Shown: positions 48,352 to 57,191, numbered from the stretch's first letter. The stretch: 64,000 bases of DNA from Vibrio sp. Isolate34 (GCF_022397915.1 NZ_JAKEUO010000014.1:1906-65905); one strand, 5' to 3'. The notes: a model not told the origin generated them from the letters alone. A program made the numbers and translations.

Positions 48352-49728
48352 TTATTCAAGAGACTTAGCGAGTTCATACCCTTCAAGGATGGTTTGTAAC
48401 CTAAACCATCCTTGCCATAACGTCTTTATAGAAGCGCGACCTGTTCGCTTGGTATTCTTCCAACCACCTAACCGAGCAATACCGTTGTAAGCCCATGATA
48501 TATTAGGCGCTTCTTTCGGTAGTTTTTTGCTCTCCAACTTGAGCCACATTAACTTCCACGCTTTGCCTTTTAATACCTGCTCACAACTGGTCTTAGATAA
48601 CTCGTCTGATTCATTCATAAACCTCAACTGGAGTAACCGAGTCGCGATAAAAGCCAAAACAACGCTGAGCCTTTCTAAGTTATCCTTACTTTGCATTCTC
48701 AGTTGCTCAACTTCAGTCCCTTCACTTTTCCAGACTTTATGAAAATCTTCTATTAGCCAGCGCCGCTCATAATAACTGACGATTTTGAATGCCTCTTCCT
48801 TGCTCGTTATCGGCTCTGAAGTCAGTAAGTGCCATGCGAGCTTATTATCACTCTCTCCTTGTTCTATACATCCCACGTAGTAAAGCGGAATGTTATCGAA
48901 CTCTTTCTTGTTAGCAGGAGACTTAAGTGTCACGGGGGCATACTTAATATCTAAATGAGCCTTGCGAGCTTTACGACCGCCTTTTTGCGGTATTTCGAGC
49001 ACTTTCTCTCCGGCTGACAACAGGGTAGAGGCATAGCTATAAAGACGATTATCATGCTCTTCAATACAGCGACTTTGCATTGAGCGAACGAGGAATCTTT
49101 GTTGTTGCTCTCGCTTGTAAGTGAGGTATTCAAAGAGGTCTGCTTCTCTATCGCACACCGAAATGACATCCGAAATTTTATCGCCAAGTCGCTCAGCGAC
49201 ATGGCGAGAGGCTTGTTCCCATTTATAACTTTCTTTCTCTTTGTATGGTCGAATCGCATGCTGGTGCCTTTGACCTCGCTTTTCTATATCACGAGTCCAG
49301 CGCTGTTGTTCAATTAAACCAATAACAGATTGAGTGTCGGGAGCAAAAAGTAAGGTTGAGTGTACGAACATGGCGCGATGTCGATTGCCTTGATTGGAGT
49401 GCCCGAGTTCATCTCGAATGCTGCGATGGGAGTAACTGAGAGAAGTGTTGTCTTCTAAGGCAAGAAGTGTTTGTTGCTCTAATGCTTCTTGTGCGGTGAC
49501 ATAAAACCCCGCTTCTGCGATATCTTCTGCTTTGATTTGCTCATTACGGATGAAGCGATAAGCCCCTTCCATTTCAGCAGGAGAGATAATGAGTTTCGAG
49601 ACAGGTACGCCAGGTTGCTCGGCCAGTGAGGCTGCGAGAGCAACGAGTCTTTGAGTGCGTCTAGGGTCATTCAGGTGGGCTTGACCGAACTGTTTTTGTG
49701 CCCAAAGGGTTGGCTCTATATAAGTCAT
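48352..49728 (-). CDS. IS4-family (Tn5-like) transposase
   Basis: 458 aa, intact; Tn5 transposase is 476. DDE catalytic residues are recognisable: Asp in LALEDNTSLSYSH near 90, Asp in VCDREADLFEYL near 182, and Glu in the YREK signature Y-x2-R-x3-E-x6-K (YERRWLIEDFHKVWK) near 320. ATG at 49728 has AAGGA eight bases upstream; a further in-frame ATG at 49746 has no good site and would add six residues. The stop is only five bases from the left inverted repeat. The protein should be able to mobilise the element. Confidence 0.93.
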   Translation of the reverse strand: MTYIEPTLWAQKQFGQAHLNDPRRTQRLVALAASLAEQPGVPVSKLIISPAEMEGAYRFIRNEQIKAEDIAEAGFYVTAQEALEQQTLLALEDNTSLSYSHRSIRDELGHSNQGNRHRAMFVHSTLLFAPDTQSVIGLIEQQRWTRDIEKRGQRHQHAIRPYKEKESYKWEQASRHVAERLGDKISDVISVCDREADLFEYLTYKREQQQRFLVRSMQSRCIEEHDNRLYSYASTLLSAGEKVLEIPQKGGRKARKAHLDIKYAPVTLKSPANKKEFDNIPLYYVGCIEQGESDNKLAWHLLTSEPITSKEEAFKIVSYYERRWLIEDFHKVWKSEGTEVEQLRMQSKDNLERLSVVLAFIATRLLQLRFMNESDELSKTSCEQVLKGKAWKLMWLKLESKKLPKEAPNISWAYNGIARLGGWKNTKRTGRASIKTLWQGWFRLQTILEGYELAKSLE

Positions 49729-49790
49729 GATAATCATCCTTGTCATTGCTTAGATGATCAGATCATGAAACCTAAAAATAGTTCAAAAAA

Positions 49791-49817
49791 AAATCCCCAA
49801 GCGTGGCTTAGGGATTT
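49791..49817 (-). terminator. Subterminal hairpin of the IS, blocking inward transcription
   Basis: AAATCCC-C-AAGC / GCTT-A-GGGATTT. Read on the minus strand (from outside the element towards the transposase) it is followed by a run of nine T. It sits between the right inverted repeat and the transposase start. Confidence 0.75.
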
Positions 49818-49832
49818 GTGTATAAGAGACAG

Positions 49833-49842
49833 GCTTCTTAGC
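49833..49842 (+). repeat. Right copy of the IS target duplication
   Basis: GCTTCTTAGC, identical to the bases directly left of the element. Confidence 0.8.
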
Positions 49843-49854
49843 TGGCTTTTGCTT
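49843..49854 (-). terminator. Interrupted terminator of the YdhF-like gene (right half)
   Basis: TGGCTTTT, together with the duplicated GCTTCTTAGC, once formed a hairpin with AAAAAAGCCAGC at 48309-48320. Removing the element and one duplication copy restores AAAAGCCAGC / GCTGGCTTTT with loop TTCTTA and a T6 run on the minus strand. It lies directly after the reductase stop codon. Confidence 0.75.
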
Positions 49855-49869
49855 CATACGAATTGCTTC

Positions 49870-50778
49870 CTATGGCACACCGTGACCTTTAGATGCCACC
49901 CATACGCGGTACCACTGCTCGCGAGTCAGTTCAATTTTCAGTGAATCAACGGCCGTCTTCACACGTTCAATCTTACCTGAGCCAATAATCGCAATTGGAT
50001 TAGACGGTAAACGGCGAACCCAAGCGTAAATCACTTGATCAATGCTGTCTGCACCCACTTCTTGACGAATCGCTTCGAGTTCATTACGAACACGAATCGC
50101 TTGTGCTGAATCTCCACTGAAGATGCTACCACCACCAAGACAAGACCACGCCATTGGGCGAATGCGGTTCATCTGTAGCTGATCTAAGGTGCCATCATGG
50201 GCAACTTCGAAGTTCAGTGGGTTAATTTCAACTTGGTTGGTTACTAATGGCTTACCAAGGCGAGATTGAAGCAGTTCGAACTGACGCGGTGAAAAGTTAG
50301 AAACACCAAAATGCTTAACTTTACCGACTTTATGCAACTCTGCGAACGCTTCAGCTACTTCATCTGCATCCATCAGTACGTCTGGGCGGTGAATCAACAA
50401 TACGTCGATATCATTAACACCTAAGCGCTCTAGTGAGTTATTTACTGATTGGTAAATATGATGTGCGCTGGTGTCATAGTGATTGATCTTACGATCAGGA
50501 GTGTGGTCACCACACAAGTTAATGTCGCACTTGGTGACGATTTGAATATCATCACGAAGGCTCGGCTCAAGCGCTAATGCTTCACCAAACAACTTTTCAC
50601 ATTGGTAGTTACCATAAATATCCGCGTGATCAACAGTTGTGATGCCAAGATCAATGTGCTGCTTAAGGAAAGTTAGGCGTTGTTGCGGGGTCATGCCCCA
50701 TTCAGCTGTACGCCAGTATCCTTGCACCAATTCAGAAAGTTCTGGGCCTTGTGGCGCTGTCGTTACTCTTGCAACCAT
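49870..50778 (-). CDS. Aldo/keto reductase, YdhF-like
   Basis: 302 aa NAD(P)H-dependent oxidoreductase. Tetrad residues: Asp and Tyr in TTVDHADIYGNYQCE near 48-55, Lys in IQIVTKCDI near 82, and His in DVLLIHRPD near 128. The cofactor segment SNPIAIIGSGKIERV lies near 265. The YxCExxFGEAL pattern after the active-site Tyr is typical of E. coli YdhF. AGGAG lies seven bases before the ATG. Its own terminator was split by the insertion sequence. Physiological substrate unknown. Confidence 0.92.
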   Translation of the reverse strand: MVARVTTAPQGPELSELVQGYWRTAEWGMTPQQRLTFLKQHIDLGITTVDHADIYGNYQCEKLFGEALALEPSLRDDIQIVTKCDINLCGDHTPDRKINHYDTSAHHIYQSVNNSLERLGVNDIDVLLIHRPDVLMDADEVAEAFAELHKVGKVKHFGVSNFSPRQFELLQSRLGKPLVTNQVEINPLNFEVAHDGTLDQLQMNRIRPMAWSCLGGGSIFSGDSAQAIRVRNELEAIRQEVGADSIDQVIYAWVRRLPSNPIAIIGSGKIERVKTAVDSLKIELTREQWYRVWVASKGHGVP

Positions 50779-51010
50779 GGGTTGTCTCCTTTATCAATAC
50801 TGAACGTATCCTAAGCTCGTTTTACCGAAGGCTCAACGTATAACAAATGGCAAAAGTAAACGCTTGCCAAAAATGTGAGAGCCACAGAAAAACGAACACT
50901 TAAATGAATAATAACTTGCTGTCTGCCCGTGAACCGTTATTACAAAAGGCTTGTTTACTCTAATGAACTACAAAATAATGAATTACGAAAGCATCTATAA
51001 ATTTGAGCAA

Positions 51011-51598
51011 TTAAAAGCGATTTAGTTCAACCGTTAAGTTCTCACCATCACTCTGTAACTGAACCCAAGGAGAAGACGAACTCGCAGAAGATGAGCTAGG
51101 AACGTTCCATAAACTCACTTGATCGGATGAATGGTGTGGCGTATTGATAAATTCAACGAGCTGCTTATCTACCTCATCAAAACCAACGCCCTCACGTTTT
51201 GCGTGTTCGAGTTGAGCGACGACATCGAACTCATCTTCCCCAATACGAATTGAACTGAGAGCAAAGCCATCTTGACGAAGGTAAGCCTGAAGCTTGGTAT
51301 AACTTAGGTTTGAATACGGCAAGCTCAAGCGAACCACTTCAATGCTTGATTCACCTAGCTCCAGTTCAACATAAACATCAAGATCGTAATATTTGGTTTG
51401 GTCGCTGCAAAGCAGAGTGCCTTCTATGTCACCACAATCCATAAGGTCGACATCGTTGATATAGTTTTGAGAACTTGGCTGAACAGAATTTGTGTTGAAT
51501 ACCGTTCGTAGCCACCAGCTTTCGGTTGCTTGTACGGAGAATGCAATGGTATTCAAAACCAGTAACAAAGATAAGATTAAGGTAGGAAAAGTTCTCAT
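51011..51598 (-). CDS. Secreted 195-aa protein of unknown function
   Basis: Signal peptide MRTFPTLILSLLLVLNTIAFSVQA, likely cut before Thr-Glu-Ser-Trp-Trp. The mature protein has two cysteines close together (DLMDCGDIEGTLLCSD), probably a disulfide. It ends with a Ser-rich linker (PSSSSASSSSPW) and a short beta segment. Exported to the periplasm or outside. No family recognised. ATG at 51598 is chosen because it starts the signal peptide; the frame is open 16 codons further upstream without one. Ribosome binding site is weak. Confidence 0.75.
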   Translation of the reverse strand: MRTFPTLILSLLLVLNTIAFSVQATESWWLRTVFNTNSVQPSSQNYINDVDLMDCGDIEGTLLCSDQTKYYDLDVYVELELGESSIEVVRLSLPYSNLSYTKLQAYLRQDGFALSSIRIGEDEFDVVAQLEHAKREGVGFDEVDKQLVEFINTPHHSSDQVSLWNVPSSSSASSSSPWVQLQSDGENLTVELNRF

Positions 51599-51681
51599 GA
51601 TTGTGCTTATTTTGCGCGATAAGAACCGTCCATTATACGCGACCAATCAACAAACAAACGCGAGAGCCACAAATTTAGGCG

Positions 51682-51705
51682 AAAAAAAACGGGCATACAT
51701 GCCCG
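51682..51705 (-). terminator. Strong minus-strand terminator without an intact upstream gene
   Basis: Stem CGGGCAT / ATGCCCG with a two-base spacer. On the minus strand it is followed by eight T. The only coding-like sequence upstream on that strand is the short fragment at 51808-51942. Confidence 0.75.
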
Positions 51706-51807
51706 CTAGATAAATTCTATCGCCGAATAACGTAATCCGTCACGTTGAGAACCATTACGGAACTAACAATAACATTCCGATGATTTACATACAATACATC
51801 ATGCCGA

Positions 51808-51942
51808 TTATTTATAGCCACCTTCTATTGCTGGCTCTTCAAGCGATAATCTTACTTTATTGCGTTGAATGGCTTCTGGCGGCAAACTAATGAAACCATA
51901 TTGATTCAACACGCTTTGATGAATAAGGTAACTTATATGCCG
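51808..51942 (-). pseudogene. Possible C-terminal gene remnant (44 codons)
   Basis: An open frame without ATG, reading through LNQYGFISLPPEAIQRNKVR and ending EGGYK before TAA. The sequence is protein-like, and its VLNxYGFISLP pattern is reminiscent of the C-terminus of phosphate-type substrate-binding proteins. It has no start codon other than a GTG or TTG in the middle. An orphan terminator lies 100 bp downstream on the same strand. Likely a decayed gene end, but too short to be sure. Confidence 0.35.
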
Positions 51943-52019
51943 TCATACTTAACATCACAAAATACATTTTATGAATGTGTCATAATCTTGAAATTCAAGC
52001 GCTATTTTCAAGGAATATC

Positions 52020-53867
52020 ATGACTGCAACGAACTATCTCAACCAATTGAATCAAAAGTATCTTGCGACTCATAAAGCAAAAGAAGACTTCTTTTGGGAT
52101 ACTTACATGGGCATCAGTGACGACCATGACGGCTCGACACAAGCGCAAACTCAGTGGACCGAATTTCTTAGTGCAGCTGAACAAATCACGGCTATCGAAA
52201 AACACATTTCTGCCATTGATGAGATTCAAGACGTTCAAGAAAAAGAGAGCACATTAACAGGACTGAATGGCTGGTTAGCGACCTTTAAATCTCACGCTAT
52301 CGAATCCCAACTATCTCAGGCGCTAAAAACCGACCTCATCAAGTTCGAAGCAGAGCTGTTTGAGAAAAAACAGAATCACGTGATGACTTACGTAAATGAA
52401 GCGGGACAAGAAACAGAAGGCTCGCTTCCTGTCCTAGGTTCAACAGTAAGAACCAATAACAATGAAAAAGTTAGGCTTTCGGCGCATCAAGCACTATTAG
52501 GACTTGAACAATGGCTTCTGTCCAATGGTTTCATTGAGCTCATCAAAAAGCGCAATCAATTTGCTCAATCACTGGGCTTTAAGACTTTTTTTGATTACTC
52601 CGTTGTGAAGACCGAACAGATGACGACCGAGCAACTGTTTACGATTCTGGATGACTTTGAAGCTCGTACACGCGATAGCCATCAAAAAAGTCTAACGAAC
52701 TTAGCTCAGCAGAAAGGCCAGAGCGCACTTGAAGCACATAACTTTACCTACTCTTTTGCTGGTGACGTTATGAATGACTTAGACCCTTATGTTCCCTTTT
52801 CAAAATCACTGAGACGCTGGATAGAATCTTTCGGTCGACTGAACATCGAATACTCTCAAGCGACATTGAAATTGGATCTGCTTGATCGCAAAGGAAAATA
52901 CCCAAATGGCTTCTGTCATGGGCCAATCCCTTCTTTCTACGATCAAGGTGAATGGGTTGCCGCTCAAGTGAACTTCACTAGCAATGCTAAACCCGATCAA
53001 ATAGGCAGTGGTTATGATGGGATTAACACCTTGTTCCACGAAGGTGGTCACGCTGCGCACTTTGCCAACGTAAAAATGAACGCTCCGTGTTTCTCTCAAG
53101 AGTTCGCCCCAACGTCAATGGCATATGCGGAAACTCAATCGATGTTCTGCGACAGCTTATTGAACGACGCCGATTGGCTAAAACAGTACGCGCTTAATTC
53201 AGAAGGCCAAGCTGTACCAGATGAATTGATAAAGGCCATCATCGACAACAAACAGCCGTTCCGCGCTTACCAAGAACGCAGCATTCTCGTGGTTCCGTAC
53301 TTTGAGCGAGCTCTATACGAGATCGCTGATGAAGATCTGACGCCTGAAAATATCACGGCGCTTGCCCGCAGCAGTGAAAAGAAGATTCTGGGATTAGATT
53401 GCAGCCCTCGCCCACTGATGGCGATCCCGCACTTATTGTCTGATGAAGCCTCTTGCGCATATCAAGGTTACTTATTGGCTCATATGGCGGTGTACCAAAC
53501 ACGTGCATATTTCACCGAGAAGTTTGGCTACTTAACAGATAACCCAGAGATCGGGCCTTTGTTGGCTGAGCACTATTGGCATCAAGGTAATAGCGTGAAC
53601 CATAATGGGACAATACAAAGCCTTACTGGGGAAGGCTTCAATGCCAAATACCTTGCCGACGAGTGTAACTTATCACCAGAACAGGCATGGGCGATTGAAG
53701 AGCAAAAAATCAAACAACTGGCTTCTCGTGAACGTGCACAAGTCGCTGATTTGAATGCGAAGATATCGATTGTTGATGGTGCAACTGAATTAGCGAATAA
53801 CGCAAAGTCGAATGACCAAATGTGTGATGATTTTGAGCACTTTATTGTAGAGCAATACGGGCGATAG
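52020..53867 (+). CDS. M3-family zinc metallopeptidase (oligoendopeptidase-like)
   Basis: 615 aa. The zinc signature HEGGHAAHF near 339 gives HExxH with the catalytic Glu, and the third ligand lies in SMAYAETQSMF about 25 residues on. The rest is helical, as in thimet/oligopeptidase-type enzymes that cut short peptides in the cytoplasm. No signal peptide. ATG at 52020 has AAGGA seven bases upstream; 15 open codons further upstream lack a site. Monocistronic, with a hairpin after the stop codon. Confidence 0.9.
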   Translation: MTATNYLNQLNQKYLATHKAKEDFFWDTYMGISDDHDGSTQAQTQWTEFLSAAEQITAIEKHISAIDEIQDVQEKESTLTGLNGWLATFKSHAIESQLSQALKTDLIKFEAELFEKKQNHVMTYVNEAGQETEGSLPVLGSTVRTNNNEKVRLSAHQALLGLEQWLLSNGFIELIKKRNQFAQSLGFKTFFDYSVVKTEQMTTEQLFTILDDFEARTRDSHQKSLTNLAQQKGQSALEAHNFTYSFAGDVMNDLDPYVPFSKSLRRWIESFGRLNIEYSQATLKLDLLDRKGKYPNGFCHGPIPSFYDQGEWVAAQVNFTSNAKPDQIGSGYDGINTLFHEGGHAAHFANVKMNAPCFSQEFAPTSMAYAETQSMFCDSLLNDADWLKQYALNSEGQAVPDELIKAIIDNKQPFRAYQERSILVVPYFERALYEIADEDLTPENITALARSSEKKILGLDCSPRPLMAIPHLLSDEASCAYQGYLLAHMAVYQTRAYFTEKFGYLTDNPEIGPLLAEHYWHQGNSVNHNGTIQSLTGEGFNAKYLADECNLSPEQAWAIEEQKIKQLASRERAQVADLNAKISIVDGATELANNAKSNDQMCDDFEHFIVEQYGR

Positions 53868-53892
53868 CTTGTGTTTTAGGACTAATGACAAA

Positions 53893-53927
53893 GGCAAAAA
53901 TGAGTAGCAATATAGCTCATTTTTGCC
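53893..53927 (+). terminator. Hairpin after the M3 peptidase gene
   Basis: Perfect 12-bp stem GGCAAAAATGAG / CTCATTTTTGCC with an 11-base loop. The T run is inside the stem, so it is an atypical terminator. The following stretch to 54100 shows no gene. Confidence 0.6.
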
Positions 53928-54102
53928 CAGTATCATTTAGAGTTTATAGCAATCACAGTAAATAACTGCTCAAAAGTAGCGTAGGAATAAAGCTAGAGTA
54001 ACCTGTTATTTACTACGATTGGTATAATGCACCTTGGGCGGTTCCTATGTTAGCCGAACAGCCGAAAAACGAGCTAATGACAGAAGTAGACACGAATATA
54101 AA

Positions 54103-54167
54103 AAGGCTGAGCTAAGTATTGCCATGTGGCAATTATCTCGGTTTAACTTATTTTCGCTCTCAGCCTT
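54103..54167 (-). terminator. Probable terminator of the recX-like unit
   Basis: Outer stem AAGGCTGAG / CTCAGCCTT with an inner hairpin ATTGCCA / TGGCAAT. On the minus strand it ends in TTTTT. The 5' arm lies in the last codons of the frameshifted ORF. Confidence 0.6.
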
Positions 54168-54345
54168 GGCTTAAATTCTGATTGTTCATTTTCTTGGTAA
54201 TCTAGGCGTTTTTTTATTTGTTTTTCAAGTTCTTCTGAGAGGTCTCGCTTGGCACTGCGCTCGATAACTTTCATCTCTTTACGCAGGGCGAGTTTATCAT
54301 GGACATCGAGATAGGATAGGAAATTTTTCTGACTTGGTTACTCAT
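54143..54345 (-). pseudogene. Probable small gene with a frameshift, overlapping the recX-like stop
   Basis: An ATG at 54345 overlaps the recX-like stop (ATGAGTAA) and encodes Met-Ser-Asn-Gln-Val-Arg-Lys before the frame is lost. One additional A in the AAAAA tract (about 54324-54328) would join it to NFLSYLDVHDKLALRKEMKV and onward to RLRAKIS, a basic helical protein of about 67 residues. That downstream frame is open for 64 codons in phase with recX and ends in TAA at 54143-54145. The product family is not recognised. A sequencing error, a true mutation or slippage are all possible. Confidence 0.45.
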
Positions 54346-55171
54346 TCCCTTCACTTAACGCGAATTTAATCTCGTCGGATGAAAAACCTTTGCGGCTCAA
54401 CATAGCGTAAGCCTTTGAACGTTCTTTATGATCGTTTAGGTCATAAGATTTTTTCTGAAGCTGTTCCAAACAAGAAGAGTAAAAGTCCAATTGCTCTTCA
54501 TTGATCAATCGGTCGATCAACGTTGACAGTTCAGTGGTATCGATTTGTCGCTGTCTAAGTTCTTGTTGGATAGCGGTTAAGCCTTTCCCTTTGCGAGCAT
54601 ACTTGAGCACTTCCTTCTCCAAATCCGCTTTGTCGGCCTTGATTTGGATATTGCTTTTCAGTTCATGCGCTTGTGGGTGCTGATCGATGGCAACTTTGAC
54701 CTGCTGATAACTAAAGCCACGTTTTTGCAGTGCGGCGACTAACTTTTCACGGCTCATGGTAAAGCTTGTGTAGTAGTTGTTGATGCGTTCGATCAAGATA
54801 GTCTGTTCATCGATATTTTTTTCTGCAGAAACCTTATGAATGGCATCAGCAATAATCGAATCGGAGAGCCCCTTCTTCTTCAGTTTCTCGACGATGTATC
54901 GAGATCCAAATTCACCGAAGAAGGCTTGTTCTGCGAATTGCTCAGCAAAATCTTGGTCGGATTTAAGATAGCCGTAACCTTTCAAGTTGCTCAAGGTTTC
55001 ATTGATCCAATCTTGATTGTCCGTTTTCACTTTCAACTTCGCAATCAACTCGCTTTCCGTCATGTCTCTCTGGGTTAAATGCCACATCGCAGAGTTCATG
55101 ACACTTTCGATTCGCGTCGCTTTTCTTACCGTTGTATTTCTCGTTTTTGGGTTTTGCTGTGAATCATCCAT
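54338..55171 (-). CDS. RecX-like protein with several RecX three-helix motifs
   Basis: 277 aa, nearly twice the length of typical RecX (about 150). RecX-type three-helix repeats are visible: MWHLTQRDMTESELIAKLKVKT near 30, NEFG-like GEFGSRYIVEKLKKKGLSDSIIADAI near 90, KLVAALQKRGFSYQQVKVAI near 145, and a last one (AYAMLSRKGFSSDEIKFAL). RecX binds RecA filaments and inhibits recombination. No recA lies next to it, so this is a paralogue rather than canonical RecX. The start codon is ATG with a weak site. Role inferred from the repeats only. Confidence 0.75.
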   Translation of the reverse strand: MDDSQQNPKTRNTTVRKATRIESVMNSAMWHLTQRDMTESELIAKLKVKTDNQDWINETLSNLKGYGYLKSDQDFAEQFAEQAFFGEFGSRYIVEKLKKKGLSDSIIADAIHKVSAEKNIDEQTILIERINNYYTSFTMSREKLVAALQKRGFSYQQVKVAIDQHPQAHELKSNIQIKADKADLEKEVLKYARKGKGLTAIQQELRQRQIDTTELSTLIDRLINEEQLDFYSSCLEQLQKKSYDLNDHKERSKAYAMLSRKGFSSDEIKFALSEGNE

Positions 55172-55272
55172 TCGATTTCAACTATCCAGACTGAGCCTGC
55201 CCCATGATAACGCAATTCTGACTAGCGTGAAGTGACATAAAAGAACGAGATTCAGATAAACTAACCTCCAAC

Positions 55273-55303
55273 AAAAATGGACACCTATTCGGCGTCCATT
55301 TGA
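55273..55303 (-). terminator. Terminator of the large mscS gene
   Basis: Stem AAATGGAC / GTCCATTT, followed by TTTTT on the minus strand. Confidence 0.8.
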
Positions 55304-55335
55304 TTGTCACATGAAGAAATCGATTCTTAGACGAA

Positions 55336-56940
55336 TTAACTCTCTTCGTGATTGTAAATATGCACATCTCGTTGCGGGAATGGAATCGTGATGCCTTCTT
55401 CATCGAAGCGTTTCTTCACAGTTTCCGTCACATCCCAATACACATCCCAGTAATCGTCTGTCTTAACCCACGGTCTTACCACGAAGTCTACAGAAGATGT
55501 ATTTAAGGTATGCAGCTTAATCATGTGCTCCGGCTTTTTAAGCACTAGAGGGTGCGCAATAATGATATCGTTCAATACTGCTTTTGCTTTATCGATGTCA
55601 TCTGAATAACCAATACCAAACACCATGTCCACACGTCTCACTCGCTCTGCTGTGATGTTATTAATAACGTCACCCCAGATCTTGTTGTTCGGGATCACCA
55701 AGCGTTGGTTATCAATCGTTTGAACCGTGGTCGATACTAAGCTCATGTCTTTTACTGTGCCTTGAACGCCCGCGACTTTAACCATGTCACCAACATCGTA
55801 AGGACGGTAAATCAAGATCATCAAACCAGACGCGAAATTAGACAGCGTATCTTGCAATGCAAAACCAATGATGACACCCGCGACACCGAAACCGGTTAAT
55901 AGCGGTGCTAGCTCGATCCCTATTTGAGACAAGGCGATAAGCAAACCGACAAACACGACCGCTTTGGATGCGATTGATACAAAGAAGTCTTGCATCAATA
56001 CACTAAAGTCCATCTTAGAGTGCGAAACACTCTTGCGAACCGTCTTACGAGCAACGTTAGCAATTAGGCGAGTGACGTACAAAATACCGAGAAACAGAGC
56101 CAGTTTAACGATAAAAGAAGGGGTATTTTCAAAAGCCCATGAACTGAACGAACGTAGCCAACCGTCTAGTAGCTCTAGCGCGACATCGACATCCAATACA
56201 TCGGCGTTAATGTCGCCCGTCGTTGCTAATAGCACGCGCTTGTATGAGGTTACATCGACGCCAAACGGTTCCATCAAGGTGATGGTTTCTTCTAAGCTCG
56301 CCACCATAACGCTGGTACGCTCACTGAAGCGTTCCAGCTCCTTTTTAATAACCGCTTTTTCTTCTTCATTCACGAAAGACAGGCGTGCTTCGAGATCTTG
56401 TCGCTGTGTATCGGTGTAAAGAATGGCGTTGGTCAGATATTTAGAACGAGCCACCAGCGTTCTTTTGAGATCAGTTTCAGGGACGGCAACATCAATACCA
56501 CGCTCTTTTGACCAATTTAAGGTCTTAGCAAGCTGCTGATAATAGATATCCATCATTCTAATTCGTTTTTGAATACGCAATTCAAGGCGTTTTTTAGCGT
56601 CCCCTTCAGCTGAACGGTTTTCTTTACTCATTAAAACGATTTTAGTTTCATTCAATGACAGCAATTTTTGTAGTAGTTCAACCTGCTGAGCAAGAATAAT
56701 ATCGAGCCCTTCTTTCTTGTCTGATGATAACTGGGTGAATATATCTTCGCGCAAGCCTTGATTCTTACGCCTTAATATATCTTCAAGAAAGGGTTTCTCA
56801 GCATCGTGCGCCGTTTCTAGTGTTGCCAAATCGAGCATCAACTGATCTTGTACTTGTGCTATTTTCTCGACGCTTTGCGCATAACTTCCAAATGCGACAA
56901 ACGCCAACATTAACAATAGACAACGCCAAACCTTCATCAT
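55336..56940 (-). CDS. Large MscS-family mechanosensitive channel with periplasmic domain
   Basis: 534 aa. Signal peptide (VWRCLLLMLAFVAFGSYAQ) and a helical, charged periplasmic domain of about 230 residues precede three to four membrane segments (270-370). The pore helix is canonical, GFGVAGVIIGFALQDTLSNFASGLMILIYRPYDVGD, running into the beta domain (GTVKDMSLVSTTVQTIDNQRLVIPNNKIWG). This is a classical MscS core with an added N-terminal region. It releases solutes on hypo-osmotic shock. The start is a double Met; either could be used. Monocistronic, followed by a terminator. Confidence 0.92.
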   Translation of the reverse strand: MMKVWRCLLLMLAFVAFGSYAQSVEKIAQVQDQLMLDLATLETAHDAEKPFLEDILRRKNQGLREDIFTQLSSDKKEGLDIILAQQVELLQKLLSLNETKIVLMSKENRSAEGDAKKRLELRIQKRIRMMDIYYQQLAKTLNWSKERGIDVAVPETDLKRTLVARSKYLTNAILYTDTQRQDLEARLSFVNEEEKAVIKKELERFSERTSVMVASLEETITLMEPFGVDVTSYKRVLLATTGDINADVLDVDVALELLDGWLRSFSSWAFENTPSFIVKLALFLGILYVTRLIANVARKTVRKSVSHSKMDFSVLMQDFFVSIASKAVVFVGLLIALSQIGIELAPLLTGFGVAGVIIGFALQDTLSNFASGLMILIYRPYDVGDMVKVAGVQGTVKDMSLVSTTVQTIDNQRLVIPNNKIWGDVINNITAERVRRVDMVFGIGYSDDIDKAKAVLNDIIIAHPLVLKKPEHMIKLHTLNTSSVDFVVRPWVKTDDYWDVYWDVTETVKKRFDEEGITIPFPQRDVHIYNHEES

Positions 56941-57191
56941 ATTAATTCCTATTATTGTCTAAATTGACCCTATAAATAGTAGTAAAAAGAATATGGATAA
57001 CAAGCATTTAAGGTATGTTGTGTTAAAATTTCGCAAAATATCAGTCCGCATCTAATATTTGAGAGTTCCAATCCCCTCTTATGACCTGTAGAGTACGCAA
57101 CCAACAAAGAACAACGGCCAATATCTTCACCTAGGCACATGCATTAAAATGCCTTGAATCCGATGTTGGCTCACAGCAAGAGAGCAGAAAA

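Larger units (their letters stand above)
48329..49832 (-). mobile_element. IS4-family (IS50/Tn5-like group) insertion sequence, 1504 bp
   Basis: The terminal inverted repeats are CTGTCTCTTGATCACAAGT (left) and CTGTCTCTTATACACAAAT (right, read inward), matching at 15 of 19 positions and close to the Tn5 inside and outside ends. A single intact transposase gene fills the element. GCTTCTTAGC flanks both sides as a direct repeat. The left end carries a GATC (Dam) site, and two more GATC sites lie just upstream of the transposase gene (49755-49765), as in IS50. The element interrupts the loop of a transcription terminator. Confidence 0.93.

Noticed and set aside
48352..49746. Use of the first in-frame ATG (49746) for the transposase
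   Set aside because: No binding site precedes it; AAGGA lies at proper distance from the ATG at 49728.
49815..49832. Possible sequencing-adapter contamination (Tn5 mosaic-end match)
   Set aside because: The match is the true end of an insertion sequence with an intact transposase, a second inverted repeat and a target duplication.
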